A DNA stretch of 64,000 bases from Lysinibacillus sphaericus OT4b.31 (GTDB lineage: Bacteria; Bacillota; Bacilli; Bacillales_A; Planococcaceae), in NCBI RefSeq assembly GCF_000392615.1, contig NZ_KB933398.1, forward strand, positions 439,729-503,728, read 5' to 3'. The notes under the pieces were generated by a model. The model made no database searches. It worked only from the letters and a program-made list of their open reading frames with translations, and had not been told where the DNA came from. The position numbers were made by a program, and so were the translations under genes. This document shows positions 1 to 8,595 of the stretch, one piece after another. Within the stretch, counting starts at the first letter, position 1. Each line of letters starts with the position of its first letter.

Positions 1-627
1 TCAGTAGATGATAAAGGAAACATTGTGGGGATTGATGTAGATGTTTTGCAAGCAATCGCTGATGAAATGGACTTTGAAGTAGAATGGCAAAATATCGGTT
101 GGGAACCAGTATTCCAGACAATTAAAAATAGTGAAACAGATATCGGTGCATCAGGTATTACCATTAACGAAGAGCGTAAAGAATCATTTGATTTTACAGA
201 GCCATATTATGAATCTCAGTTATTAATCGTAGTAAAAGAGGATTCGAACATAAAATCATTAGCTGAATTAAAAGATAAAAAGATTTCGGTACAAATTAAT
301 GCAACTGGTCATATGGCTGCGAAAAAATTACAAGGTGATGCAAGTACAAATATTATGGCGTTTGAAAGCCAACCAGTTGCCATTCAAGAAATGTTAAATG
401 GCAACGTAGATGCAACAATTGGTGATAATGCGGTTATATATGAATACATGGAGGCAAATCCAAAGGCGAAACTAAAAGTAATTAAAGATGATGCATTTGA
501 AAAAGAATACTATGGTTTCATGGTGAAAAAGGGGAATACCGAATTACTAAATAAATTAAATGAAGGTCTGCAAAAAATTAAAGACAATGGTAAATTAAAT
601 GAAATTACAGGTACGGACTTTAAGTAA
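1..627 (+). CDS. Polar amino-acid ABC transporter substrate-binding protein (5' partial)
   Basis: The reading frame is open from base 1 to the TAA at 625-627, so the N-terminus, with any signal peptide and lipobox, lies outside the window. The remaining 208 residues look like a family 3 solute-binding protein (SBP_bac_3, GlnH/FliY type). The landmarks are GIDVDVLQAIADEM near the start and the ERKESFDFTEPYYES segment typical of the first lobe. It should capture an amino acid outside the membrane and deliver it to the permease and ATPase encoded next. The substrate (glutamine, cystine, arginine or other) cannot be read from the sequence. The later members of the operon follow after a hairpin at 636-661. 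Confidence 0.9.
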   Translation, partial: SVDDKGNIVGIDVDVLQAIADEMDFEVEWQNIGWEPVFQTIKNSETDIGASGITINEERKESFDFTEPYYESQLLIVVKEDSNIKSLAELKDKKISVQINATGHMAAKKLQGDASTNIMAFESQPVAIQEMLNGNVDATIGDNAVIYEYMEANPKAKLKVIKDDAFEKEYYGFMVKKGNTELLNKLNEGLQKIKDNGKLNEITGTDFK

Positions 628-635
628 TAGAGGAT

Positions 636-677
636 GCCGCTAGCCTAATTATGCTAGTGGCTCATTTGATTTTTTAG
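636..677 (+). terminator. Hairpin between binding-protein and permease genes (attenuator-like)
   Basis: Nine-base stem (636-644 with 653-661, one G-U pair) and an 8-base loop, followed about 8 bases later by a T-rich stretch. Its position after the binding-protein gene suggests partial termination or mRNA 3'-end protection, which is commonly used to make more binding protein than membrane components. That role is inferred. Confidence 0.5.
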
Positions 678-721
678 GGTAATTCATCAAGGAGAAATTG
701 AAAGGGAAAGTAGGGGTTCAG

Positions 722-1426
722 ATGGACATCTTTGACTTACGCTGGGACATAGTCTGGAACTACCGTGATATGTTTATACGTGGTATTGGTGTAACAATCA
801 TTTTAACGTTAAGTGGCTATTTCGGAGGGATTATTTTAGGTTTACTGTTAGGGTTGGGAAAATTATCAAAGAAAAAATGGATTTACTGGCCATGTAAGCT
901 CTATGTTGATTTATTCCGTGGGACACCAATGCTTGTACAAATCTTGCTAATTCACTTAGCGGTGATTCCAACGATTTTTGGGCATTCATTAGGATATATG
1001 GTGTCAGGTATTACCGCACTGGTTTTAAACTGTGCAGCCTATAATGCAGAAATATTCCGTGCAGGCATTCAAAGTATTGATAAGGGGCAAATGGAAGCCG
1101 CACGTTCTCTTGGTTTAACGCACAATCAAGCAATGCGTAAAGTGATTTTACCACAAGCTTTCAGACGGATGATTCCGCCACTTGGAAATGAATTTATTGC
1201 TTTATTAAAAGACTCATCTTTAGTAACGGTTATTGCAGCACCAGATATTTTATATGCAAGTAAAGTAGTAGCTGGCGCAAGTTTCCGTTTCTGGGAGCCG
1301 TATATTGTCGCGGCATTGTTATATTTAATCTTAACGTATGGTGTAACAAAGGTTGTAGCATATATAGAGAAACGTTTCAGTAATAGTTATGTCCCTCGTA
1401 AAGTAGAAGGGCGGGAAGCACGATGA
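722..1426 (+). CDS. Polar amino-acid ABC transporter permease
   Basis: A 234-residue membrane protein of the HisM/GlnP type with about five hydrophobic segments. The cytoplasmic EAA loop that docks on the ATPase reads [21 protein letters not shown] chose ATG 722, which has AGGGG five bases upstream and gives the usual short N-terminus (MDIFDLRWD). A TTG at 698 would add eight residues; it has a strong AAGGAG, but only three bases away. The stop overlaps the ATPase start (ATGA), indicating translational coupling. With its neighbours it imports a polar amino acid across the cytoplasmic membrane. Confidence 0.9.
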   Translation: MDIFDLRWDIVWNYRDMFIRGIGVTIILTLSGYFGGIILGLLLGLGKLSKKKWIYWPCKLYVDLFRGTPMLVQILLIHLAVIPTIFGHSLGYMVSGITALVLNCAAYNAEIFRAGIQSIDKGQMEAARSLGLTHNQAMRKVILPQAFRRMIPPLGNEFIALLKDSSLVTVIAAPDILYASKVVAGASFRFWEPYIVAALLYLILTYGVTKVVAYIEKRFSNSYVPRKVEGREAR

Positions 1427-2145
1427 TTAAAGTTGAAAACTTGCACAAATATTTTGGGAAGCTAGAGGTATTAAAGGGCATTGATTATGAAATAAAAGAG
1501 CAGCAGGTTGTATGTGTAATTGGGCCATCAGGGTCGGGAAAAAGTACTTTCTTACGTTGCATCAATATGCTGGAGGAAGTGACAGATGGTGCAATATATG
1601 TAGAAAATGTAAAAATTAATGATCCCAAAACGAATATAAATGCAATTCGTGCGGAAGTTGGTATGGTGTTCCAACAATTTAATCTGTTCCCGCATATGAC
1701 TGTACTTGATAATGTGACAATGGCTCCTATGCAAATTCGTCATCTGAATCGTGTGGAAGCTGAGGCACTTGGCCATGAGCTTTTGAAAAAAGTGGGTTTA
1801 GATAGCAAAGCGTACAACTATCCTGAGCAGCTTTCAGGTGGCCAACAGCAACGTGTTGCAATTGCCCGTGCACTAGCAATGAAGCCAAAAGCGATGTTAT
1901 TTGATGAACCAACGTCAGCTCTTGACCCAGAAATGGTAAAGGAAGTGTTAGATGTTATGAAGAATCTAGCAGCTGAAGGGATGACAATGATCGTAGTGAC
2001 TCATGAAATGGGCTTTGCACGCGAAGTAGGTGATCGTGTCGTATTCATGGACGGCGGTTTTATTGTAGAAGAAGGGACACCTGAAGCGCTTTTCGGCAAT
2101 CCACAAAATGAACGAACAAAAGCATTTTTAGGAAAAGTTCTTTAA
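1423..2145 (+). CDS. Polar amino-acid ABC transporter ATP-binding protein
   Basis: A 240-residue nucleotide-binding subunit of the GlnQ/HisP class with every expected motif: Walker [10 protein letters not shown] (residues 34-42), a Q-loop in [11 protein letters not shown], signature [15 protein letters not shown], Walker B AMLFDEP and the switch histidine in VVTHE. It powers uptake through the permease encoded immediately upstream, with which it overlaps by four bases. It ends the operon, which is closed by a terminator at 2164-2189. Confidence 0.93.
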   Translation: MIKVENLHKYFGKLEVLKGIDYEIKEQQVVCVIGPSGSGKSTFLRCINMLEEVTDGAIYVENVKINDPKTNINAIRAEVGMVFQQFNLFPHMTVLDNVTMAPMQIRHLNRVEAEALGHELLKKVGLDSKAYNYPEQLSGGQQQRVAIARALAMKPKAMLFDEPTSALDPEMVKEVLDVMKNLAAEGMTMIVVTHEMGFAREVGDRVVFMDGGFIVEEGTPEALFGNPQNERTKAFLGKVL

Positions 2146-2163
2146 TTATTTATAGAAGGAAAA

Positions 2164-2189
2164 ACGAACGGTGATCGTTCGTTTTTTTT
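2164..2189 (+). terminator. Rho-independent terminator after the amino-acid ABC operon
   Basis: Seven-base perfect stem (ACGAACG with CGTTCGT), five-base loop and a run of eight T. Confidence 0.9.
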
Positions 2190-2199
2190 GTACTTTATC

Positions 2200-2262
2200 A
2201 GATAAATTAGAAAAGATGGGCGATAAAATAGAAAAGTGTTGCGATAAATTTTAATTTTACAT
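2200..2262. repeat. 21-bp tandem repeat, about three AT-rich units
   Basis: Units start at 2200, 2221 and 2242 and share a GATAAA-tTAGAAAAG pattern with exact 21-base spacing; the third unit is degenerate. It lies directly after the terminator of the ABC operon. The same period and placement recur at 29171, 37987 and 56090. Confidence 0.5.
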
Positions 2263-2286
2263 CACGTTACGTGGTTTCATGTATAC

Positions 2287-2340
2287 AAAGAAGGCAGTCC
2301 CTTGTGATTTTTTATCACCTTGGGGACTGCACTTTTTTTG
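2287..2340. terminator. Terminator hairpin at the 3' end of the spore coat gene
   Basis: GCAGTCCC (2294-2301) pairs with GGGACTGC (2323-2330), and an inner TGATttttttATCA extends the stem. A T-run follows on the plus strand. The minus strand, which carries the adjacent gene end at 2344, has only a weak T-rich tail. Confidence 0.65.
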
Positions 2341-2343
2341 TAT

Positions 2344-2955
2344 TTAATGAAGGGGATTTGTGGTAGTAGCAAAGGAATCAAGCATCGTACGCATATCTTG
2401 TTGTGTGTATTGAGGTACTTGATAGTAGCCATGCTTATTTTGGTAAATGGATAATTCGTATGCCATCTCGATGCAGTTGGGAATACTATCAGCAACAACA
2501 CGTCGAACAACAGGGTTTGTTGTTTCTGTTGCTGCAGCAGTCATACATTTTGCTGCACCCTTTTGTGCACCAAGTAAGAAGCCAGAAATCGTTTCATCAT
2601 TAATTTCATTTGCATTTTGCATTGGCTTTTTCGGTTGTGAGGGTGTTAGGCCATATTTAAAATCATTTCCCGTTTCCATTTGATAGCGCCCTGTTGGAAC
2701 AGAAGGATCGTGTCCTGTTTTAAAGGATTCAACAATCGTGTTGTACATACCTAGGGTGAAATTATATTGGCGATCCAAAATGCTTAGTAGCTCTTGATCT
2801 TTTACGTGTGGACGTAAAATAATGCATTGATTTAGTCCTGCAATGATTTCACCAATTGTTTCATGCATGTCCATTACTTCGTGTCCACCATGATTTAGGC
2901 TTTGTTGTTGGTTGAGTGATGCGTCAGATGACTCATTATAAAATGATTGTGACAA
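2344..2955 (-). CDS. Spore coat protein, CotF-like
   Basis: A 203-residue protein with the helical ferritin-like region of the CotF coat family: DMHETIGEIIAGLNQCIILRP, a second helix with LDRQYNFTLGMYNTIVE, and a C-terminal half rich in short helices (ISGFLLGAQKGAAKCM). The N-terminus is rich in Ser, Asn and Gln, and the C-terminal tail is rich in Gln and Tyr. The start is TTG at 2955, nine bases after a GAGGAGG Shine-Dalgarno; no ATG is suitably placed. It is transcribed alone. Family members are built into the spore coat during sporulation; that role is assigned by family only. Confidence 0.82.
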   Translation of the reverse strand: MSQSFYNESSDASLNQQQSLNHGGHEVMDMHETIGEIIAGLNQCIILRPHVKDQELLSILDRQYNFTLGMYNTIVESFKTGHDPSVPTGRYQMETGNDFKYGLTPSQPKKPMQNANEINDETISGFLLGAQKGAAKCMTAAATETTNPVVRRVVADSIPNCIEMAYELSIYQNKHGYYQVPQYTQQDMRTMLDSFATTTNPLH

Positions 2956-3119
2956 AAAAAATTCCTCCTCTATGTCATATTTTGTTGTTGTTGCAGTATT
3001 TAGTATGTCTACTTAGCCTTATTTCATACGATGTAAATACTTTTGCATATATAGAGAATAGTGTTGTTTTTTTAGCAACACATTAGTGGTAAGGCAAGAA
3101 AGTAGAGGAGGGTTTAAAA

Positions 3120-3701
3120 ATGAAAAAATTACTTGGACCAGTAGGAATTATTATGATTGTCATTGTTCTATTAGCATTACTATTTATACCAAAATACAAT
3201 AGCCTTGTGACGGCTGAAGAAAACGTTGATTCGAAATGGGCGCAAGTCGAAAATCAGTTGCAGCGTCGCTACGATTTAATCCCGAATTTAGTGGAATCAG
3301 TAAAGGGTTATGCCAATCATGAACAAGAAGTTATTGCAAGTATTACGCAGGCACGTGCGCAGATGGGCAGTGCAAACACGCCTGAAGAGCAGGCATCGGC
3401 AAATGATGCATTGAATGGGGCATTAAGTAGATTGTTAGTCGTTGTGGAAAATTATCCGACCTTAAAAGCGGATGCAAATTTCCGTCAACTAATGGATGAA
3501 TTAGCGGGAACTGAAAACCGTTTAGCTGTAGCACGTGAAGATTACAATAATGAAGTGCAAGGGTTTAATAAAATAGTTAAGCGCTTCCCAGGTAATTTAA
3601 TTGCGGGGTTGTTTGGCTTTGAACAAAAGGAATATTTTAAGGCAGCTGCAGGAGCTGAACAGGCTCCGTCAGTAGATTTTAGTGAATCGAGTAAACAATA
3701 A
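3120..3701 (+). CDS. LemA family protein
   Basis: A 193-residue protein with one N-terminal membrane segment (about residues 4-24) followed by the helical LemA domain. The hallmark DSKWAQVENQLQRRYDLIPNLVESVKGY comes early (given here only as a position: about residues 38-65), then long helices to the C-terminus. The N-terminus probably faces out. The ATG follows GAGGAGGGT. Its stop codon overlaps the start of the TPM-domain gene (TAATG), a pairing seen throughout bacteria, which implies a joint envelope function. The biochemical role of LemA proteins is not established. Confidence 0.92.
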   Translation: MKKLLGPVGIIMIVIVLLALLFIPKYNSLVTAEENVDSKWAQVENQLQRRYDLIPNLVESVKGYANHEQEVIASITQARAQMGSANTPEEQASANDALNGALSRLLVVVENYPTLKADANFRQLMDELAGTENRLAVAREDYNNEVQGFNKIVKRFPGNLIAGLFGFEQKEYFKAAAGAEQAPSVDFSESSKQ

Positions 3702-4465
3702 TGAAACGTTTTACATTGCTACTAGTAATCGTTTTTTGTGCCTTTACAGTGAATATAGGCATCACACAAGCAGCGATGCCAAAACCGATGAAAAATACGT
3801 ATATCCATGATTTTGCGAATGTGCTATCGACGCCTGTGGAAGAGGAGCTGAATCATTATTCTGAGCAGTTAGACAAAGGCACAGGAGCTGAAATAATGAT
3901 TGTGACACTAGATACCTTAAACGGGCAAGAGGCTAAAATGTATGCGACAAAAATGATTAGACAATGGGGCATTGGCGATGAAGAAAAAAATAACGGTGTA
4001 CTTATATTAGCGACATTTGGACAAGGAGAAGGTAATAATGATGTCGTAATTGGTGTTGGGCAAGGTCTAGAAGGTGCTTTGCCAGACGGCAAATTGGGAC
4101 GAATTTTGGATACAGCTTTTTATCCATATGCAAGTGATGGCGAAATCAGTAAAGCCTTTCAAGCTACCTACGCCGAATTATTCCAAACAGTGGCACAAGA
4201 ATATAATTGGGATGGCGTTAGCCCAGCTCAACAGGAAACGGATGAATCGATGCCTACATGGGTCTTTATATTACTTATTATTTTAGTGCTCATTGTTATT
4301 ACATTCTCATCTCATGGTGGCGGTGGTGGTCCACGTTCAAGAGGTCGTGGAGGTTATCCAGGTGGTTTCGGTGGAGGCTTTGGTAGTGGTGGGTCACGTG
4401 GTGGAGGCTTTGGTGGTTTTGGAGGTGGCTCATCCGCAGGTGGCGGTGCAAGTCGAAAATTTTAA
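3701..4465 (+). CDS. TPM domain-containing membrane protein (YgcG family)
   Basis: 254 residues: signal peptide (about 1-25), a TPM/repair domain (about 33-160, with YIHDFANVLS and NNGVLILAT), one transmembrane helix (about 188-206) and a Gly/Ser/Arg-rich tail ending near residue 254. The tail is typical of this family and probably cytoplasmic or periplasm-exposed low-complexity sequence. It shares a start/stop overlap with lemA and is followed by a terminator. TPM proteins are linked to photosystem repair in plants; in bacteria they accompany LemA and their function is unknown. Confidence 0.9.
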   Translation: MKRFTLLLVIVFCAFTVNIGITQAAMPKPMKNTYIHDFANVLSTPVEEELNHYSEQLDKGTGAEIMIVTLDTLNGQEAKMYATKMIRQWGIGDEEKNNGVLILATFGQGEGNNDVVIGVGQGLEGALPDGKLGRILDTAFYPYASDGEISKAFQATYAELFQTVAQEYNWDGVSPAQQETDESMPTWVFILLIILVLIVITFSSHGGGGGPRSRGRGGYPGGFGGGFGSGGSRGGGFGGFGGGSSAGGGASRKF

Positions 4466-4542
4466 ATGAGTCAGCAGCAAATACACTGAGGTGCGGAATG
4501 GATTTTTACTTTAACAAAACATACAAACAACTATAGTAATTA

Positions 4543-4576
4543 AGTGGCTTGTCTAAAGACAAGTCGCTTTTTTTCT
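4543..4576 (+). terminator. Rho-independent terminator after lemA-TPM
   Basis: Eleven-base stem (4543-4553 with 4558-4568), four-base loop and a run of T. Confidence 0.9.
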
Positions 4577-4614
4577 TGGTTAAAAAGGAAATTTCATTTA
4601 ATTATTATCATTTA

Positions 4615-4642
4615 TTGACAAAAATGATGGAGTTGTTATAAT
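4615..4642 (+). promoter_or_regulatory. Sigma-A promoter of the S9 peptidase gene
   Basis: Perfect -35 TTGACA (4615-4620) and -10 TATAAT (4637-4642), separated by 16 bases. Transcription should begin near 4649, inside the palindrome at 4647-4667. Confidence 0.8.
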
Positions 4643-4646
4643 TTTA

Positions 4647-4667
4647 TTATATCGACAAGCGATATAA
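4647..4667. promoter_or_regulatory. Palindromic operator candidate
   Basis: Perfect inverted repeat TTATATCG-ACAAG-CGATATAA covering the expected transcription start of the S9 peptidase gene. This is a natural site for a dimeric repressor. I do not recognise the regulator. Confidence 0.5.
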
Positions 4668-4694
4668 CGCGAACTGATATAAGGAGGAGTCATT

Positions 4695-6968
4695 TTGAAA
4701 AAAAGATTTTTAACAGCATCATTAGCAGTCATTTTAACAACATCTGCTGTCTACCCTGTTTCGATGCAGGAAGTACGCGCTGCCAATGAAACTAGCAGTC
4801 AAGTAGAAGTAAAAGAGGAAAGTCTATCTGCTAAGGATTTTCTAGGTTTAACTGTAACAGCTCTAACATTCCAACATGGTTCAGAGACAATGCGCCAGCA
4901 AATCACTGATAAGTGGGTAAAAGGCGAAGAATTAAAAGATTTAAGTCTTCATATTAAACGTGATGAAGCAGCACGTATTTTAGTAAGAGCTTTAGATAAA
5001 GAGGAAAAAGAAGCTACACTTGCTGAGTATCAAGAAAAAGCCAATAAGCTTGGTTTATTTAACGGTCTTTCAAATGGTGAAACGATTTCTAAACAAGATG
5101 CAGTCAAGATTTTAAACAATGCTAAAAATGTGAAAAATGGTGTGAGTAATGAAGGCGTGAAAGAAGTTTCCGTAGAAGATTTCATGAAAAATCCGGGAAG
5201 CTTTGGCTATTCTCTTTCTCCAGACGGTAATTACATTAATTATTCCTCTGAATGGGAAAATCGTTCAAATGTTTTCGTGAAAAAAATGAATGATGATAGC
5301 GAGCCAGTACGTGTATCTAGCTCAACGGATCGTAATATCGCTGGATCCTTCTGGAAAGATGATAATTTACTATATTTAAAGGATAAAGGTGGCGATGAAA
5401 ACTTCCACATTTATTCAACATCATTTAATGGCAATGAGGAAAAGGATTTAACACCATACCCAAATGTAACAGTTGGGTTATTAAGCGGTTTACAAGGCGT
5501 TAAAGACGAAATCCTTATTATGATGAATAAAGAAGATGCAAAAGTCTTTGATGTGTACAAGCTTAATGTTAAGACTGGTGAAACTACACATGTTGCTAAG
5601 AACCCAGGTAACATTACTAGCTGGGTAGCGGATCGTGATGGCAATGTACGTATGGCGGTTGCTTCAGATGGTGTAGTCGGCACTGTTCTTTATCGTGATT
5701 CAGAAAAAGATGAATTCAAGCCATTTATTGAAATGGAAGCAGGAGATCAAGTTACGCCACTTGCATTCTCTAAAGACAATAAACATATTTTCGCAACTTC
5801 TAATAAAGGAAGAGACAAAGTAGAAGTCGTTAAATATGATTTAGAAGGCAAAGAAGAAGTTATTATGTCTAACTCAGAAGTGGATGTATCTGGTGTATTA
5901 TATAGTGCTGAAAAAGATAAATTATTATATGGTGCATATATAACAGATAAGCCACATTATCAATTCTTTGACGAAGACTTTGAAAAATTATTCCGTAAAA
6001 TCCAAAATAAATTAGGTGTGCATGAAAGTGAATTAGGCATCAGCGATTACAATAAGGAAATGACAAAATTCATTGTTAGCGTTTCTAGTGACACTGTTTA
6101 TGGAAAGTATTATTACTACGATTCAACAACAGATGAACTGAAAGAATTGGCTACATTAAGTCCTTGGTTAAACCCACAAGAACTTGCAGAAATGCATCCA
6201 GTTTCTTATAAGAGTCGTGATGGCTTAACGATTAACGGGTATTTAACATTACCGAAAAACAAAGAGGCTAAAAACCTACCACTTATCGTCAATCCACACG
6301 GCGGTCCATGGGCACGTGATATGTGGGGCTTTAACCCAGAAGTCCAATTACTTGCAAACCGTGGCTACGCTGTATTACAAGTGAATTTCCGCTCTTCTAC
6401 AGGTTATGGTAAAGAATTCCTAGATGCAGGTAATAAGCAGTGGGGTCTGAAAATTCAAGACGATATTACAGATGGCGTACAATGGGCTATTGATCAAGGT
6501 ATTGCAGATCCTGAGCGTATCGGTATTTACGGTGCATCATTCGGTGGTTATGCAACATTAGCAGGTATTACGAAAACACCTGATTTATATGCAGCGGCAG
6601 TTGATTATGTAGGTGTATCAAATATCTTCACATTGTTAGATACAATTCCACCATATTGGGAAACAATGCGTAACATGTTCTATGAGCGTGTAGGACATCC
6701 AGAAAAAGATAAAGAGCTATTAACAGCTGCTTCACCGGTCTTCCATGTAGATAAAATTAAAACACCGTTATTCGTAGCTCAAGGCGCTAATGACCCACGT
6801 GTAAATCAGGCAGAGTCTGATCAAATCGTAAAAGCGTTACGTGATAGAGGTGTTGATGTGGAGTACATGTTGAAGGACAATGAAGGGCATGGCTTCCAAA
6901 ATGAAGAAAATCGCATTGAGTTCTATAATGCTATGCTTAAATTCTTAGATAGCCATTTAAAAAAATAA
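4695..6968 (+). CDS. Exported S9 family prolyl oligopeptidase-like peptidase
   Basis: 757 residues. A signal peptide ends near residue 29 (VRAA). Residues about 45-150 look like degenerate S-layer-homology modules (DEAARILVRAL, LGLFNGLSNG, KQDAVKIL). A beta-propeller follows (about 165-440), then an alpha/beta-hydrolase catalytic domain (about 500-757). The catalytic triad is visible: Ser615 in GASFGGY, Asp700 in GANDPRV and His732 in EGHGF. The start is TTG 4695 behind AAGGAGG. It should cleave short peptides outside the membrane. A near-consensus promoter with an overlapping palindrome suggests repressor control. A terminator follows at 6976. Confidence 0.9.
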   Translation: MKKRFLTASLAVILTTSAVYPVSMQEVRAANETSSQVEVKEESLSAKDFLGLTVTALTFQHGSETMRQQITDKWVKGEELKDLSLHIKRDEAARILVRALDKEEKEATLAEYQEKANKLGLFNGLSNGETISKQDAVKILNNAKNVKNGVSNEGVKEVSVEDFMKNPGSFGYSLSPDGNYINYSSEWENRSNVFVKKMNDDSEPVRVSSSTDRNIAGSFWKDDNLLYLKDKGGDENFHIYSTSFNGNEEKDLTPYPNVTVGLLSGLQGVKDEILIMMNKEDAKVFDVYKLNVKTGETTHVAKNPGNITSWVADRDGNVRMAVASDGVVGTVLYRDSEKDEFKPFIEMEAGDQVTPLAFSKDNKHIFATSNKGRDKVEVVKYDLEGKEEVIMSNSEVDVSGVLYSAEKDKLLYGAYITDKPHYQFFDEDFEKLFRKIQNKLGVHESELGISDYNKEMTKFIVSVSSDTVYGKYYYYDSTTDELKELATLSPWLNPQELAEMHPVSYKSRDGLTINGYLTLPKNKEAKNLPLIVNPHGGPWARDMWGFNPEVQLLANRGYAVLQVNFRSSTGYGKEFLDAGNKQWGLKIQDDITDGVQWAIDQGIADPERIGIYGASFGGYATLAGITKTPDLYAAAVDYVGVSNIFTLLDTIPPYWETMRNMFYERVGHPEKDKELLTAASPVFHVDKIKTPLFVAQGANDPRVNQAESDQIVKALRDRGVDVEYMLKDNEGHGFQNEENRIEFYNAMLKFLDSHLKK

Positions 6969-6975
6969 TAACTAG

Positions 6976-7015
6976 ACTGTGTAGGAAGTAATCTTCTTGC
7001 ACAGTTTTTTTTCTA
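6976..7015 (+). terminator. Rho-independent terminator after the S9 peptidase
   Basis: Thirteen-base stem with two mismatches or wobbles (6976-6988 with 6993-7005), followed by eight T. Confidence 0.88.
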
Positions 7016-7076
7016 GTAACAGGCTCACACAGAACAGACTATTTCGTTTTATAATAGCGTTAGGAGGTGGGACAGA

Positions 7077-7307
7077 ATGAACGTAAAATTTTTTAGTCGA
7101 TCTAATTGTGAACTATGTGAAGTGGGCTTACGTACTTTGAAGCTTGTGCAAGAAGATATCGCGTTTGCTATAGAAATAATCGATATTGAGGCAGACGAAG
7201 TCATACATGAAAAATATATGCTCATGATTCCTGTAGTGGAAAAGGATGGTCATATTTTACAATATGGTAATTTGGATTACGCAACCCTTGCGGCAGCGCT
7301 TGTATAG
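7077..7307 (+). CDS. Glutaredoxin-like / DUF836 thioredoxin-fold protein
   Basis: A 76-residue protein with a redox CELC motif at residues 11-14 after the first beta strand and a cis-proline region (MLMIPVVEKDG, about 50-60). These are the features of the short glutaredoxin-like family PF05768. It probably acts as a small cytoplasmic thiol-disulfide protein; the partner is unknown. The ATG has TAGGAGGTGG upstream. The gene precedes the PaiB-like gene by about 40 bases and may share its transcript. Confidence 0.85.
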   Translation: MNVKFFSRSNCELCEVGLRTLKLVQEDIAFAIEIIDIEADEVIHEKYMLMIPVVEKDGHILQYGNLDYATLAAALV

Positions 7308-7349
7308 CTCGAATTGTCTACTTAATATTTGATGGAAGGGGCTCTGCTC

Positions 7350-7958
7350 ATGTATATACCAGCGGCATTTAAAATCAAAGATACATCTGAAATGATAAAC
7401 ACGATACAAGTGAACAGTTTTGCAACTTTGTTTTCAACTTATGAAGGGATGCCTTACGCCACACATCTTCCTTTATTGTTCGATGAAACGCAGAATTGTT
7501 TGATTGGCCATTTTGCAAAAGGCAATCCGCAATGGAAGAACATCGAGCACCAACATGTTTTAGCGGTCTTCCAAGGTCCTCATTGCTACATATCTCCATC
7601 ATGGTATGAAACAAATCAAGCTGTCCCTACATGGAATTATGTAGCAGTGCATGTTTACGGAGATATAGAGCTTATTGAGAAGGAAGCGGAATTAGTCAAT
7701 TCTTTTAACAATATGATTTCAAAATATGAAGGCAAGGATAGTCCCTATAGCTTATCTGAAGTGGATGCACAGTTAATAACGAATTTAAATAAAGGCGTTC
7801 AGGGCTTTAAAATAAACATCTCACGCATGGAAGGTAAAAAGAAATTGAGCCAAAACCATTCAATAGACCGACAAAATTTAGTCATTCAGCATTTAGAAGA
7901 AGTAGAGCAATCAAACGAACAGCAAATTGCCCATTTAATGAAGCAAAATATGAAATAA
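7350..7958 (+). CDS. PaiB-like FMN-binding negative regulator family protein
   Basis: A 202-residue protein matching the PaiB/FMN-binding split-barrel family: MYIPAAFKI at the start, ATHLPLLFDE, HFAKGNPQWKN, and a FQGPHCYISPSWY segment followed by VPTWNYVAVHVYG. In Bacillus subtilis PaiB is reported as a repressor affecting sporulation and protease genes; whether it binds DNA directly is uncertain. I take ATG 7350, which has GGAAGGGG at good spacing; upstream TTG/ATG codons (7329, 7332) lack one. There is no paiA acetyltransferase next to it here. Confidence 0.87.
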   Translation: MYIPAAFKIKDTSEMINTIQVNSFATLFSTYEGMPYATHLPLLFDETQNCLIGHFAKGNPQWKNIEHQHVLAVFQGPHCYISPSWYETNQAVPTWNYVAVHVYGDIELIEKEAELVNSFNNMISKYEGKDSPYSLSEVDAQLITNLNKGVQGFKINISRMEGKKKLSQNHSIDRQNLVIQHLEEVEQSNEQQIAHLMKQNMK

Positions 7959-7962
7959 TTAT

Positions 7963-8008
7963 AAACACTCAGTTTAAAAGGAGCGCTCTTTTAAACCGAG
8001 TGTTTTAT
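7963..8008 (+). terminator. Rho-independent terminator after the PaiB-like gene
   Basis: Long stem (AAACACTCAGTTTAAAAG with CTTTTAAACCGAGTGTTT, one mismatch/wobble) and a short T-run. Confidence 0.85.
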
Positions 8009-8222
8009 TGTTTATGCCTATAAAATATTAGTTTTCACAAATTGTTCAATGAAAGCGTTTTGAATATGAACAGTTTGTGAAGAGCTTCACGTAAAGCTTT
8101 CTTTTAAAGAAAATCGGAGTACAATAGGAAGCAGTAAGAAGTTGTTATAAGACAGTTCGAATGAAATTATCACATTTTAGTGTTTGTTATATTACAAAAA
8201 CAATTTGAAGGGAGATTTTACA

Positions 8223-8345
8223 ATGTGGGTTATTACAGTATTTGAGAAAAAGGATATTCGTATTTTTGAATACACAAACAAAAATGAGGCTACAAAAGCT
8301 TTAGCAAGTTTCAAGAAAAACGCTGTATTATCTTTTACAAATTAA
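8223..8345 (+). CDS. Small conserved-looking peptide, 40 residues
   Basis: A short gene that begins MWVITVFEKKDIRIFEYTN and ends KKNAVLSFTN. ATG 8223 has GAAGGGAG at proper spacing, and the frame closes at 8345, eight bases before a strong terminator. This complete gene layout supports real expression. The pattern of alternating beta-strand residues followed by an amphipathic helix (NEATKALASFK) resembles half of a small alpha/beta fold. Function unknown. The upstream stretch 8009-8222 (about 215 bases) holds no other gene that I can see. Confidence 0.72.
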   Translation: MWVITVFEKKDIRIFEYTNKNEATKALASFKKNAVLSFTN

Positions 8346-8353
8346 TTGACAAA

Positions 8354-8392
8354 ATCTCGTAACCGCAATTGAAGGTTACGAGATTTTTTTTG
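8354..8392 (+). terminator. Rho-independent terminator after the 40-residue peptide gene
   Basis: Perfect ten-base stem (ATCTCGTAAC-type arms) around a nine-base loop, followed by eight T. Confidence 0.9.
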
Positions 8393-8595
8393 TAGAGGGT
8401 GAGAACGGATTGTTTCTTAATACCGAAGTACACGGTTTTCAAAACAATGATGCTCCTAAGTTTTTTTTATCCTTTTACAAAATACCTATTTTTGGTTTTA
8501 TAACGATTAATTAGGTAAAAATATTCATGGAAATCTATTGGTAAATAAGTTATTGTATGGATTGGATTTAACAAAAGGGCAGGGAAGTGTATTGT

